NCBI GenBank assembly: GCA_900708905.1
Contig: CAADRB010000033.1
Span: 47,369-111,368 of the forward strand
Origin: Hymenolepis diminuta
Taxonomy: Eukaryota > Platyhelminthes > Cestoda > Cyclophyllidea > Hymenolepididae
DNA: 64,000 bases
Direction of reading: 5' to 3'
Positions 59,101 to 63,591 of this stretch are shown here, in pieces. Made by a program: the position numbers and the translations under genes. A model generated the notes under the pieces. That model worked only from the letters and a program-made list of their open reading frames with translations. It was not told where the DNA came from and ran no database searches. Every line of letters begins with the position of its first letter. Position 1 is the first letter of the stretch.

Positions 59101-61212
59101 TTCAAGAGAGCTGCTTCTAAGTAAAAGAATAGCAGGGTAATGGTCTTTACTTTTGGTTAAATTTCGATCGATAAATCATATACCACAGAACAACTTGCAA
59201 AATGACCCATTTGCGCATGCTGCAACAGTATCCGATCAAATCAATATGATTTTTGTCCCGAACTAATTTTCCATCTTTTGCCTACCACAGAGCTGTTTAT
59301 GGAAAAATCAGTATTCCAACTTTCTGCGTTCATTTAATCTCTACTTATGAAAATAATTTAATTAGAGGGTGAATATTATAACTTTAGGATGGATGTGTTT
59401 AAGGAATCAGTAATATATGAATCAGTTGCATTCAAATATTTTGATTCATGTATAAAGTGGATTACGTTGCAGTCACTAAAACACTACAGATAAATCTTAT
59501 CATCAGCAAAAATCATTCTTCAAAAAAGTACTCCCGAATATTAGACATGATCTCAACAAACAGAAATAGTACAATTGAACTTCTAAGCAAAGTGCAGGCA
59601 AGGTGTTTTAAGCACAGTACAAGGGCATTAACCTCAAACAAGAGAGAATTTTGAGCTTTAGCAGTCGCTCCTTATGTGAAGACGTTGTTACAGTGTTCGA
59701 TTAGCTAATTGGAACGTTCACATTCTGGGATGGCTAAAGCCCAATTCCAGAGCCGATAAACAGCTAGTAATGATATACTCAAAGTTAGAACATGGAAAAG
59801 CAACTGAATACATTTATTAGACTGTACTTTAGAGTCATTCGCCATTATTTTAACAGGTAGCTCATTAACAGAAACTTAAGACAGTACAAAAGCTTACCAT
59901 TGTGAGAGACCGCATCAAATTTCATAAGTGGCAATACTTGGTGAATATACATATATACGTACAAAGTCCTTCATTTCTGCCAATGATTTATAAATGAAAT
60001 TGGTATTATGCTAACAATGTACATGACTTAATATCTGCAATGACGGATTGGTCATATACCCTCTTAAATGTTATGCTATTCAGACATGCGTCTTCTTTTG
60101 CTATTCTACTCAATATGTTTATGTTACATAACGTGTGATTAAAACATTTTGTTAGCCAAAGGCTCTCCATTTTCTGGGGTTCAAATCGATCTTGAACAAA
60201 ACCTCGACAGCTCTCTTACTTTACCTTCTTTTTACTTATCAGGTATCAGACGAAAAGTTTGTAAAAAGCCATAGCTAAGAAAAATTAACCAAAATGTGAT
60301 GGTTTGACCAAGTTATCATGACTAAAAGCAACCAGTAGTATCGATTCTCTAAAAGTGTAAATCTCCATAAAAAGGAAATCAACCTAGAGTATCCGAATGC
60401 TCGCCAAAAAGACAGCGATGGTTTTGTACAATCGGCAGTCCCACTGTTCCTCAGACGCAACGATCAACAAGGGTCTCCAGGGCCAAACTCTTAGTTGCTT
60501 TATGTTTCATAAGAGACGAGGAATGACATCCTTGACATGGACATTCGATTTAAAACAAGTCTCTCCAAGAGATATTATGAAAAATCAACAGCACATATAC
60601 CTCCAAACTTGGGAGTGAAGTAAAAATTCCGAAACCATAAATCGATTTTCCTTACCCTTTGCCGACAATATTACTATAACCATGCACTTGCCTGTTCGAA
60701 CGGTATGGCGCATACAACCTTTATAGATAAGTGGGTAAAGCAAAGCTCAAAAGGAATATAACTTTCAATTATTCCGGTCGGAGAAGAAAGTACGAAAACA
60801 GACAGCATAAAGAGCTTGAATTGCATTAAGATCAAAGTTTTGCCAGACAATTTATAATGAACTCTATGATCTGATATTAAATAATCAAATACCGTGATTA
60901 ACACAAATAATATACTTACATTGTTACTGGGATCGTATCTAGCCGTTGCTGAAGAATATCCGCTAAGAAAGATTGTTCTTTAGAAAGGGCATCTTGAAAG
61001 CACTTAAAGGCCTCATTGGATTTTTTGGATAGAATTTCCAGAAAAGTTCGGGCTTTATCCGTAGCAGTTTTACTTGAATTAGTAACACGTTCACACTCAT
61101 CTTGAGAGAAGTGTTCACCACTGATCATATAATCCAAGATTTCTCTGGTACTTAGACTTTGCACCAGGGTTGGGAAACATCGGTTTAACGCTGATAACTT
61201 GTTGGCATCCAT
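5642..61212 (-). CDS. APAF1: APAF-1-like apoptosome protein (CARD / NB-ARC / WD40), whole gene of 20 coding exons
   Basis: Twenty exons join in one frame (6294 nt, 2097 residues plus TAG). Order of domains: CARD 1-93; NB-ARC about 110-460 with Walker A GPPGQGKS (177-184, Lys183), Walker B LLLVVLDDVWD (320-330), sensor-1-like ATSRD (346-350) and GSP (406-408); winged helix about 462-552; helical domain about 553-815; WD40 repeats about 823-2050. The start ATG at 61212 aligns with the first residues of human APAF1. In known animals APAF-1 oligomerises in the cytosol with dATP (and cytochrome c in vertebrates) to recruit an initiator caspase through the CARD; that role is inferred here. Low-complexity insertions make it about 1.7 times the human length. 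Introns range from 75 nt to 12.6 kb. No AATAAA was found within about 750 bp after the stop. The identity is secure; the exact 5' untranslated structure and any cassette exons are not. Confidence 0.93.
6096..7889 (-). other. APAF-1 intron 19
   Basis: 1794 nt of AT-rich sequence with a C12 homopolymer at 6790-6801. No genes, repeats or conserved structure recognised otherwise. Confidence 0.7.
7890..8062 (-). CDS. APAF1: APAF-1 exon 19: WD40 blade
   Basis: Residues 1890-1946 plus two bases. VWCLSTEKKVFEGSHKPLAV, then CVAFRPIATDN and LLASGDAGGNLRVWRL: one full, highly canonical WD40 blade. The intron before it is 79 nt. Acceptor TTTCAG, donor GTACGG in phase 2. Confidence 0.92.
8142..8636 (-). 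CDS. APAF1: APAF-1 exon 18: WD40 blades
   Basis: Residues 1725-1889, phase 0. Opens VWEVRRSKP; contains SRIAWVSAGRDGLVCGRS and LVAHKSAEITGVDIDPEGRW, then LATAASDGAVC, completed by VWCL in exon 19. Acceptor CTTTAG, donor GTAAAT (chosen over an overlapping GT two bases earlier because it preserves the frame). Confidence 0.9.
8637..9071 (-). other. APAF-1 intron 17
   Basis: 435 nt, AT-rich, nothing recognised. Confidence 0.7.
9072..9635 (-). CDS. APAF1: APAF-1 exon 17: WD40 blades
   Basis: Residues 1537-1724, phase 0. PVPSCAAFSEDMRLLVVGFE followed by NGAVHVLQL is a clear blade; VKITHLSLWTPPQDF through LVVAAATAGGTVH is another, finished by VWEV in exon 18. A Ser/Pro/Thr stretch lies at about 1582-1605. 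Acceptor CTTCAG, donor GTTAGT. Confidence 0.9.
10719..11012 (+). repeat. Dispersed repeat family A, 5' part
   Basis: Matches the first half of 43421-43900: TTGAAGGATGAATC, GACCTAA...TCTCGA, GTGTCCTCAAG then TTTATTTTAATTAGC. Ends at a perfect 22-bp palindrome (10991-11012). May be a fragment of a terminal-repeat or LTR-type element; no coding capacity. Confidence 0.6.
10991..11012. repeat. 22-bp perfect palindrome
   Basis: ATCTGTTAATT followed at once by its reverse complement AATTAACAGAT. Lies at the right edge of a family A repeat copy. Confidence 0.9.
11141..11353 (-). CDS. APAF1: APAF-1 exon 16: linker and WD40 segment
   Basis: Residues 1466-1536, phase 0. A Ser-rich linker (SPARQRSNSSASATEVSSS) precedes WADLYSVIFGTRGEFYAVGR, which resembles blade strands. 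Acceptor TTTCCAG, donor GTTAAT after CTGCAG. The segment is less canonical than its neighbours. Confidence 0.8.
12290..13300 (-). pseudogene. Degenerate mariner-family transposase
   Basis: Minus-strand fragments follow a mariner transposase in order. From 13260 to 12995: SEGTC, FKEDNFRLKNEPKAG, STRELSKIFHVSHMTIHREM and RLGRVSKNGKW (DNA-binding helix-turn-helix region). After the gap: FLDRV, WWNLEGIVYYELMGDN, then VYCQQVTRLK, HPSYSPDITPTEFHLFR (catalytic-core motif, normally YSPDLAPSD) and TRWEDVINKNDDYV (C-terminus). Several stops and frameshifts occur, and the first two catalytic Asp motifs are damaged. The ends are approximate because no terminal inverted repeats were identified. Such elements move by cut and paste; this copy cannot. 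Confidence 0.88.
12970..12981. other. Assembly gap (12 N) next to a G13 run
   Basis: Twelve N are followed by thirteen G (12982-12994). The gap falls inside the mariner relic where the conserved WVPHEL segment would be, so the missing sequence may be short, though its true length is unknown. Confidence 0.97.
13564..13639 (+). repeat. Pyrimidine-rich low-complexity tract
   Basis: Runs of C and CT, e.g. CCCCCCTCCCCCCTCTTCC. Similar short tracts occur at 6790-6801, 11411-11429 and (G-rich) 54721-54747. Confidence 0.9.
13937..14179 (-). CDS. APAF1: APAF-1 exon 15: WD40 blade
   Basis: Residues 1385-1465, phase 0. IWSLPERNKIFDVCAHCTPV, then LVAVTTAAEDGVVKAWES, is a near-canonical blade. Acceptor CATATAG, donor GTGCGT. 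The correct frame is not the longest open frame here. Confidence 0.88.
14180..14927 (-). other. APAF-1 intron 14
   Basis: 748 nt. An open frame continues upstream of exon 15 to 14498 by chance; no homology seen. No other feature. Confidence 0.65.
14928..15116 (-). CDS. APAF1: APAF-1 exon 14: WD40 blade
   Basis: Residues 1322-1384, phase 0. Starts with VWAFENKLP (end of the previous blade) and ends NYCLIAAGLTNGRAV, whose blade is finished by IWSLPE of exon 15. Acceptor ATCGTAG, donor GTATGT. A second frame is open over the exon but lacks WD40 pattern. Confidence 0.87.
15117..15823 (-). other. APAF-1 intron 13
   Basis: 707 nt, AT-rich, nothing recognised. Confidence 0.7.
15824..15991 (-). CDS. 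APAF1: APAF-1 exon 13: WD40 blades
   Basis: Residues 1266-1321, phase 0. VDFALTDGKVAKVCIFIHW and NPLVAAAIDNLVLV fit blade strands; the last strand continues as VWAFENK in exon 14. Acceptor GCCTTAG, donor GTACGT. Confidence 0.83.
17054..17071. repeat. 18-bp perfect palindrome
   Basis: CCTGTCAAATTTGACAGG, with a second half-site GACTGTCAA 10 bp to the right. Resembles a dimeric protein-binding site; function unknown. Confidence 0.9.
18045..18230 (+). repeat. Diverged tandem pair
   Basis: Blocks at about 18045-18103 and 18160-18230 share TATACAGAA/TGTACAGAA, then TATATTCATTTTCATAT / TATATTCGTTTTCATAT and GCTACTAGTAA / GCTATTAGTAA. Two copies about 115 bp apart. Confidence 0.55.
19240..19375 (+). 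repeat. SINE-like repeat family B, partial and diverged
   Basis: GGTGACTTAGAGATCAGGGG then CTTGATACTC and AGAATGGCCAACTGTACCG resemble the first half of the family B copies. Weak similarity. Confidence 0.35.
20101..20158 (+). repeat. Microsatellite (ATCT/ATCC)n followed by (TA)n
   Basis: TCTATCTATC and CATCCATCCATCCATAC lead into about 30 nt of alternating TA. Confidence 0.95.
20872..21420 (-). CDS. APAF1: APAF-1 exon 12: WD40 blades
   Basis: Residues 1083-1265, phase 0. IQQCIALSPLGTCLLFSE is a blade core; a Ser/Thr/Pro linker follows; VATASISLDDSMVIVGLSNG then RLWVYSLDE is a clear blade end. The tail (about 1245-1265) is Pro/Arg-rich. Acceptor CTCTCAG, donor GTGAGT. Confidence 0.88.
21421..22312 (-). 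other. APAF-1 intron 11
   Basis: 892 nt. Two short open frames (21653-21847, 21904-22128) without recognisable domains. Nothing else seen. Confidence 0.65.
22313..22799 (-). CDS. APAF1: APAF-1 exon 11: low-complexity insertion in the propeller
   Basis: Residues 920-1082. After completing a blade (IVSNLPPLDV), the exon is almost wholly low-complexity: a Gly/Asn/Ser run (about 938-960), an acidic tract DVDDEEDEDD (970-979) and Ser/Pro-rich sequence to about 1045, ending in SFEIRRNTQVASSF. Predicted disordered. Acceptor TTCCAG, donor GTAAAT, phase 0 out. Confidence 0.88.
22800..25834 (-). other. APAF-1 intron 10
   Basis: 3035 nt. Holds the kinase pseudogene at about 23740-24470 on the opposite strand. 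To its right are unassigned plus-strand frames (24487-24723 with a hydrophobic segment near its end, and 25535-25756, basic and Lys/Ser-rich) that I cannot place. Confidence 0.6.
23740..24470 (+). pseudogene. Decayed casein kinase 2 alpha-like kinase pseudogene
   Basis: Plus-strand fragments in order match CK2 alpha: IAFEQLTVGSV (LVFEHVNNTDF), EEIQNYFFQLLLALDFYHSR then NIIHRCTHPTN (ALDYCHSMGIMHRDVKPHN), YNIR...YYKKP (YNVRVASRYFKGP), GRIIGGKIFLND (GCMLASMIFRKE), KKLARMANILELEG (RIAKVLGTEDL) and RRLTAREALNYAYF (SRLTAREAMEHPYF). There are in-frame stops and at least two frameshifts, and the catalytic HRD is HRC, so no active kinase can be made. The absence of introns across homology blocks suggests a retrocopy. 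It lies inside APAF-1 intron 10 on the opposite strand. Family assignment is by recognition only. Confidence 0.65.
25835..25923 (-). CDS. APAF1: APAF-1 exon 10: second WD40 blade
   Basis: Residues 891-919 plus two bases. VHKPSVAVMAISLLPGNQF followed by CLSCGADGRM is one blade, completed in exon 11 (IVSNLPP). Acceptor TTTTTAG, donor GTAAGC. Too short to stand out as an open reading frame. Confidence 0.85.
25999..26224 (-). CDS. APAF1: APAF-1 exon 9: first WD40 blade
   Basis: Residues 815-890. SELVWATRTGKDRITAIAH opens the propeller region and FIGTSDGRIIILDVTSG is a typical blade end. Acceptor CTTTCAG; the donor GTTTAG is weak, but the frame and the blade pattern continue correctly into exon 10 across a 75-nt intron. 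Confidence 0.85.
26225..27728 (-). other. APAF-1 intron 8
   Basis: 1504 nt, AT-rich. Plus-strand frames at 26996-27196 and 27249-27512 lack recognisable domains. Nothing else seen. Confidence 0.6.
27729..28247 (-). CDS. APAF1: APAF-1 exon 8: helical domain with long insertion
   Basis: Residues 642-815. The first part (HMYLHFLQTTAYQLINPD) and the last part (GLDLLQLGLMFPHDNAVFQQ) fit the helical domain; human has NIVQLGLCEPETSEVYQQ at the latter place. Between them, about residues 668-760 are rich in Gly, Ser, Pro and Arg and have no counterpart in human APAF1. Acceptor TGTACAG, donor GTGAGT, phase 2 into exon 9. Confidence 0.87.
28248..32864 (-). other. APAF-1 intron 7
   Basis: 4617 nt. Unassigned frames at 30222-30533 (plus, 103 codons, charged and helical-looking), 30616-30834 (minus) and 31745-32014 (plus). 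None shows a motif I recognise or a credible gene structure. Confidence 0.55.
32865..33133 (-). CDS. APAF1: APAF-1 exon 7: helical domain
   Basis: Residues 553-641 plus two bases of Trp642. Begins ALHCQFVDNYKARFSGQWNQ; its hydrophobic helical pattern corresponds to the second helical domain of APAF-1 between the winged helix and the propellers. Acceptor TTCTTAG, donor GTGAGT; the intron to exon 6 is only 202 nt. Confidence 0.87.
33240..33274 (+). repeat. (ATA)n-type simple repeat
   Basis: Imperfect TAATAATAA run inside the 202-nt intron between exons 6 and 7, minus strand (TTA)n, close to the exon 6 donor. Confidence 0.85.
33336..33512 (-). CDS. APAF1: APAF-1 exon 6: winged helix with altered MHD motif
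   Basis: Residues 494-552, phase 0. VYEIYWSCTKHEAVETLQRL aligns with human VLCILWDMETEEVEDILQEF. Further on, FFSVPDIQLDLL sits where human has YYLHDLQVDFL, so the MHD-type His is Pro535 here. Acceptor TTTCCAG, donor GTTAGT. A reading frame shifted by one base is also open here but has no homology. Confidence 0.9.
34548..34760 (+). repeat. Dispersed repeat family A, 3' part
   Basis: Aligns with about 43690-43900: CAGTTACCGGCTCGTAGGCT, CTCTCATCTCCCTCACTCTC, GTGGTTTACTCAATACACTT, GGAACTGTTGTT. The open frame over it (34452-34796) is a by-product of the repeat. Confidence 0.6.
35996..36185 (+). repeat. SINE-like repeat family B
   Basis: Shares with 42545-42740 the blocks GTGAGCGAAATGGCCAA, GCACTGGTTA, CAGAATTCGA, GGAAGCTCC and GGAAAACGCTTTC. 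GGGGTTTGATGTCT near the start resembles a polymerase III B box, which suggests a tRNA-derived element. Confidence 0.55.
36320..39070. repeat. Array of diverged repeat units with tRNA-like boxes
   Basis: About eight imperfect units share a pattern: TGCTATTTTTAGC, then TGAGTCAT, then CGTTTATGTGATTTGATA, then ACTAACTATAAA. Good examples begin near 36437, 36598, 36900, 37150, 37330, 37920, 38450 and 38870; the last two are about 200-bp near-copies of each other. Between units are B-box-like GAGTTCGAACCCC (37550) and GAGTTCGAAACCC (38390) and an A-box-like stretch near 39045. This suggests nested tRNA-derived short elements. Spacing varies from about 160 to 580 bp, so it is not a simple satellite. 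Confidence 0.6.
38455..38650 (+). repeat. Repeat unit, left member of a close pair
   Basis: Shares long stretches with 38889-39085, including CTTTTTACTAACAAGC, ATCTTGCATTTTTTCACATT and TTTGATAGGGTACTAAATAT. The least diverged pair of the array, so the most recent duplication. Confidence 0.75.
38889..39085 (+). repeat. Repeat unit, right member of a close pair
   Basis: Partner of 38455-38650, with the same order of blocks (GAGTCATTTTAGTTC, ATCTTGCATTTTTTCACATT, CAGATGCGTTTCAAA). Confidence 0.75.
42545..42740 (+). repeat. SINE-like repeat family B
   Basis: Second copy: GTGAAGAAATGGTCAA, GCACTGATTA, CAGAATTCGA, GGAGGCTCC, GGAAACGCTTTC, in the same order as 35996-36185. Confidence 0.55.
43421..43900 (+). 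repeat. Dispersed repeat family A, longest copy
   Basis: Covers both the part shared with 10719-11012 and the part shared with 34548-34760 (ACCGGCTC, CTTCTCATCTC, GGTTCGTTCAATACA, AACTGTTGTT). About 480 bp and non-coding, resembling a solo terminal repeat. Target duplications could not be confirmed. Confidence 0.6.
46077..46172 (-). CDS. APAF1: APAF-1 exon 5: start of winged-helix domain
   Basis: Residues 462-493, 32 codons, phase 0. AVAASLKRLSSADLERYHQF aligns with human AMSISVEMLREDIKDYYTDL. Acceptor CTTTTAG, donor GTAAGT. This tiny exon lies between introns of 6.6 kb and 12.6 kb, so automated gene models could easily miss it. Confidence 0.9.
46173..52785 (-). other. APAF-1 intron 4
   Basis: 6613 nt, mostly AT-rich with no recognised gene. 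The exceptions are the CpG-rich island at about 50765-50935, with a possible cassette exon, and a 61-codon plus-strand frame at 49727-49912 without a known motif. Confidence 0.6.
50824..50925 (-). CDS. Candidate cassette exon of APAF-1 (unproven)
   Basis: Between exons 4 and 5 a 102-nt segment has acceptor TTGCAG, donor GTACGT, an open frame of 34 codons and phase 0 at both ends, so it could be included without shifting the frame. The alignment to human APAF1 is already continuous without it. It sits in a CpG-rich island unlike the surrounding AT-rich intron and contains the palindrome GTGCGTACGCAC (50911-50922). If the donor is not used, the frame stops 14 codons later. It could equally be a non-coding element. 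Confidence 0.2.
52786..53079 (-). CDS. APAF1: APAF-1 exon 4: ARC1 / GxP motif
   Basis: Residues 364-461. ELPVLCRGSPLAASLLGGLL corresponds to the human KECKGSPLVVSLIGALL segment; Pro408 is the adenine-nucleotide-contacting Pro of the GxP motif in NB-ARC proteins. The exon is phase 0 at both ends, with acceptor ACGATAG and donor GTGAGT. It ends in a stretch (QYESVED) that aligns to the start of the winged-helix domain. Confidence 0.9.
53203..53228. repeat. Perfect hairpin, 10-bp arms and 6-nt loop
   Basis: GATCACGTAA, loop GCTGGA, then TTACGTGATC. Lies 124 bp on the 5' side (minus sense) of exon 4. ACGTAA/TTACGT is also a possible bZIP-type half-site. Confidence 0.9.
54050..55920 (+). repeat. 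Region of diverged repeats, family D
   Basis: Two blocks correspond: 54780-54845 (CTCATTTGACTTATCTC, GAGAGAATACCCTAGCAA, AGTCACTGGCC) and 55265-55330 (CTCATTCGACTTACCT, GAGAGAATATCCTAGCAA, AGTCATTAATC). Other shared bits are AAGCACATTTA (54486, 55381) and CACCTCTTGCAA (54522, 55893). Function and class unknown. Confidence 0.5.
57543..58018 (-). CDS. APAF1: APAF-1 exon 3: NB-ARC with Walker B and sensor 1
   Basis: Residues 205-363. Begins VVWLRVGERRN; a Ser-rich insertion occupies about 236-285; helices follow, then Walker B LLLVVLDDVWD (320-330, Asp326/Asp327) and PAAFVATSRD (341-350), equivalent to the human sensor-1 strand with its Arg. The acceptor is CTTTCAG and the donor GTAAAT in phase 0. 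Confidence 0.93.
58019..58757 (-). other. APAF-1 intron 2
   Basis: 739 nt, AT-rich, nothing recognised. Confidence 0.7.
58758..59077 (-). CDS. APAF1: APAF-1 exon 2: NB-ARC with Walker A
   Basis: Residues 98-205. It carries RGAVPDRPTYYTNR, equivalent to the human segment that precedes the nucleotide-binding fold, then an Asp/Ser-rich insertion (about 146-170) and the P-loop GPPGQGKS (177-184) followed by AAVLRQN. The acceptor CTTCTAG ends at 59078. The donor GTTGGT splits a Gly codon, giving FSGGVVWLRV across the junction, which matches human FPGGVHWVSV and fixes this splice site. Confidence 0.93.
59078..60919 (-). other. APAF-1 intron 1
   Basis: 1842 nt, AT-rich. Small frames on both strands (59448-59654, 60275-60618, 60674-60904) have no recognisable domains. 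Confidence 0.65.
60920..61212 (-). CDS. APAF1: APAF-1 exon 1: CARD domain
   Basis: Residues 1-97. The segment begins MDANKLSAL and contains REILDYMISGEHFSQDE and FLEILSKKSNEAF, which align without gaps of note to the six-helix CARD of human APAF1 (which starts MDA). A CARD binds the CARD of an initiator caspase. The reading frame is open upstream, but homology supports the ATG at 61212. The donor is GTAAGT at 60919; two bases of a codon are left over and are completed by exon 2. Acceptor-like TTTCTAG and TTTAG lie 31 and 23 nt before the ATG. Confidence 0.92.
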
Positions 61213-61486
61213 GGCGAACGGACATTCAACTACGGCTAAATATCTAGAAAATATAATCAGTCCGTGAGAATCATGGAATAACATATCATTCTAAGAGAAG
61301 TCCGAATCAGCAAATCGGAAAAAATTTATTTTTACATAGTTGATATATATCAAGAAAAGGCAGTCCAACATAAATCCCAAAAATTCAGCAGCTAACAACC
61401 ATTCCGCGTTTGGAGAAAAAATGTAATTTTAAAAACGTTTTGAGCACACATTTATTCAATAATGTAAATTTGAAAATGGACCTAAT
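61213..61486 (-). promoter_or_regulatory. COA4-APAF-1 intergenic spacer with poly(A) signals and splice-acceptor-like sites
   Basis: On the minus strand, AATAAA at 61456-61451 lies about 30 nt after the COA4 stop, with another near 61329. Just before the APAF-1 ATG are TTTTCTAG (next base 61243) and TTTAG (next base 61235). Poly(A) signal, short spacer, then an acceptor near the start is the layout of trans-spliced gene pairs in animals that use a spliced leader. It may instead be an ordinary promoter with a cis-spliced leader exon further upstream. Confidence 0.4.
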
Positions 61487-61699
61487 TTATTTAGGCTTTT
61501 CCTCCTTTTTGGACATGCACTGTCGGAATAATTTCACTTCATTTTGGCATTTACGCCAGTCCTTATAATTATACATACACTCCATAATTGCATTATGCTG
61601 ATCAAGGCAACCTGTGCGCTTAATTAGTGCAATAACTAGGTCCTCTTCTTCGTCATCATCAATTGTAGATATAGCTGGTTTATAATCGTGACCACTCAT
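61487..61699 (-). CDS. COA4: COA4-like twin CX9C protein (cytochrome c oxidase assembly factor 4)
   Basis: Single-exon CDS of 70 residues, ATG at 61699, TAA at 61489-61487. The acidic N-terminus (DDDEEED, 14-20) and the Cys pattern C31-X9-C41-X9-C51-X9-C61 with the DWRKC signature match the CHCH-family protein COA4, whose human form has the same spacing and DWRQC. Such proteins are imported into the mitochondrial intermembrane space and form two disulphides; COA4 acts in cytochrome oxidase biogenesis. The frame is open upstream to 61741, but without another ATG. AATAAA overlaps the stop and another lies at 61456-61451. The gene reads toward APAF-1, 274 bp upstream of its start. Length is slightly below the human protein. 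Confidence 0.88.
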   Translation of the reverse strand: MSGHDYKPAISTIDDDEEEDLVIALIKRTGCLDQHNAIMECMYNYKDWRKCQNEVKLFRQCMSKKEEKPK

Positions 61700-63090
61700 T
61701 TCAAAAAATGCAACACCTACTATTGGGTAAGTATTAGCCAATCAGATGGTTAAGTGCAATTTTATTATCCTGCTCAAATTAGTTATCTATTCTAACAATC
61801 TCTATGACCTTCGCATATGGTTAAAGATGAAGTTATATTCTAATTTACAACTGATATGAAGTTCGTAAAAGCTTTTTAATATTAAAATATAAAGCACTAC
61901 CGTATTCGTATAGTATTAAGTACTTATCTCAAGATAATTAAATTGCTTTAAATAATTACGGCGATCATGCCAATTAGTTATGTTTAGCATTTTGAGGATG
62001 ATTACATTAGCATCAGTAAATCATACCTCCGATTTATTCAGGACCAAGGGTAAAATACAACAGTGAATAAAGTTCGACTGGTGTATTTTAAAATCGTAAA
62101 TTTATGGAAAACCAAAAGAACTATTTAAGACATTCATTTGACAATAACAGGTTTAGTATTTTTTGTACCGAAACGATCAAGATATTACTTTCATGTACTA
62201 CTAGGACTCTAGTACTAGGACTACTACTAGGTATTTCCCTCGTCAATAAGTTGGTCTTGCAACTCTAAAAAATTCTTGTAAGTAGGAATCCTTATATTCA
62301 TTTTTTAGTTTTCTTTCATTCGAACGAGTTTATTTACGTTACGGTAGTAAATAAAACATAAAATTCGACCTATCGATACGAAAAATATTCGGTTGATTTG
62401 AATCGCTTTGTATTGTTGGCTTGTATTTTTAACTATTGCAATTTCTTAGGAAATCTAAGAGTCAGTTATGTTATCCTACAGGGGACGAAGTTGAAATAGT
62501 TCAGCATTCCCATTATCAAATTCCGATCTACATTAATAGAACAAAGGGTCCGATAACTGCAAAATAGCCTTATATTTTATTTTATTAAAATAATTCAATT
62601 TACCGTTAATTAGTCTAACAGAAGTCATCAGGATTTGAAGTTAAAGTTAAGCAGTTATTAAAAAAATTTTTACAGGTGTACGTTAAGCTTTGATACCACT
62701 CTTCCTAATATTCTTAAAGTCGTTTAATATTATTAATTATTAGGTAAAGGAACCCTGTTGTTACAGATATCTTCTCGAGAACATATTTCACTAGCCAGTT
62801 AAAAATGCATAATACTGTATGAAAATTGATATTTAATGTATTTACTGCATAAAGATCAAATTTTTGCCTACATTTTGTTCACGACTTTACATTCAAACAA
62901 CAATACATTATTAGTCTTGACGGAAAATATTGTTAAATTTTAATGTAAAATAATTTATAAACAAAACAATGTAGTTTATTTTAAAACTTTAAGTTACTGC
63001 TGAATTTTATTTAAAATTATCTAAGTCGACACTGCGTATGATAGCGCAGTCCTTGGATTGTGCGTCAGTTATCTGCCGTCATATTGTACG
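61700..63090. promoter_or_regulatory. Divergent COA4 / SPT4 intergenic region
   Basis: About 1.4 kb of AT-rich sequence between two genes transcribed away from each other, so it should hold both promoters. No coding potential seen. At 62194-62232 there is a cluster of short ACTAGGACT/TACTAG copies. No clear TATA box can be singled out in so AT-rich a background. Confidence 0.4.
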
Positions 63091-63521
63091 ATGGATTCTG
63101 TTGATATTTTGCCCTCCGATCTACGAAATTTGCGTGCATGTCTTGTCTGTGGACTGGTAAAGACTCTCACACAATTCGAAGGCGGTGGATGTGAAAACTG
63201 CGAGGATTTTATTCACTTACAAGGGAATCGCGAGGCAATATTCGATTGCACATCCAAAAATTTTGACGGTATTGTTGTCGTCACAGATCCTTCCCAAAGT
63301 TGGGTTGCTAGATGGATAAATATTGATAAACTCAATCCTGGAGTCTACGCCATGAGTGTTTCCGGCAAACTTCCCAAAAATAGGATTGATGACCTCAGTC
63401 GTAAAGGCATTGCCTATACTTCTCGAGATAGGTGTAAAGGGTATGTTTTGTCTCTGGTTCTCGTCATAACTTCCATACATAAATCGTTATTTAATTGTTT
63501 TTCTTTTAATTTTTTAGATGA
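63091..63521 (+). CDS. SUPT4H1: SPT4 transcription elongation factor
   Basis: Exon 1 63091-63440, intron 63441-63517 (GTATGT...TTTTTAG, 77 nt), then a final base and TGA at 63519-63521: 117 residues, the length of human SPT4. LRNLRACLVCGLVKTLTQFE with zinc ligands C17, C20, C34, C37, then QGNREAIFDCTS, GIVVVTDPSQSWVARW and PGVYAMSVSG follow the family throughout. SPT4 pairs with SPT5 (DSIF) to control RNA polymerase II pausing and elongation. An alternative donor at 63432 (GTGTAA) would keep phase and end the protein three residues earlier. ATTAAA at 63577-63582 may be the poly(A) signal. An upstream in-frame ATG at 63058 is rejected because homologues start at 63091. Confidence 0.93.
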
Positions 63522-63591
63522 GATGTCCCATTTCTTTCCCCTACCCTACTTGTAAAAGAAGACTCAATATGTTTTCATTAAAAAGTAATTA

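Noticed and set aside
61213..61284. In-frame upstream extension of the APAF-1 first exon
   Set aside because: Acceptor-like AG sites lie inside it, and homology to the CARD begins exactly at the ATG at 61212.
63058..63090. Upstream ATG extending SPT4 by 11 residues
   Set aside because: SPT4 homologues begin close to the ATG at 63091, and the extra residues show no similarity.
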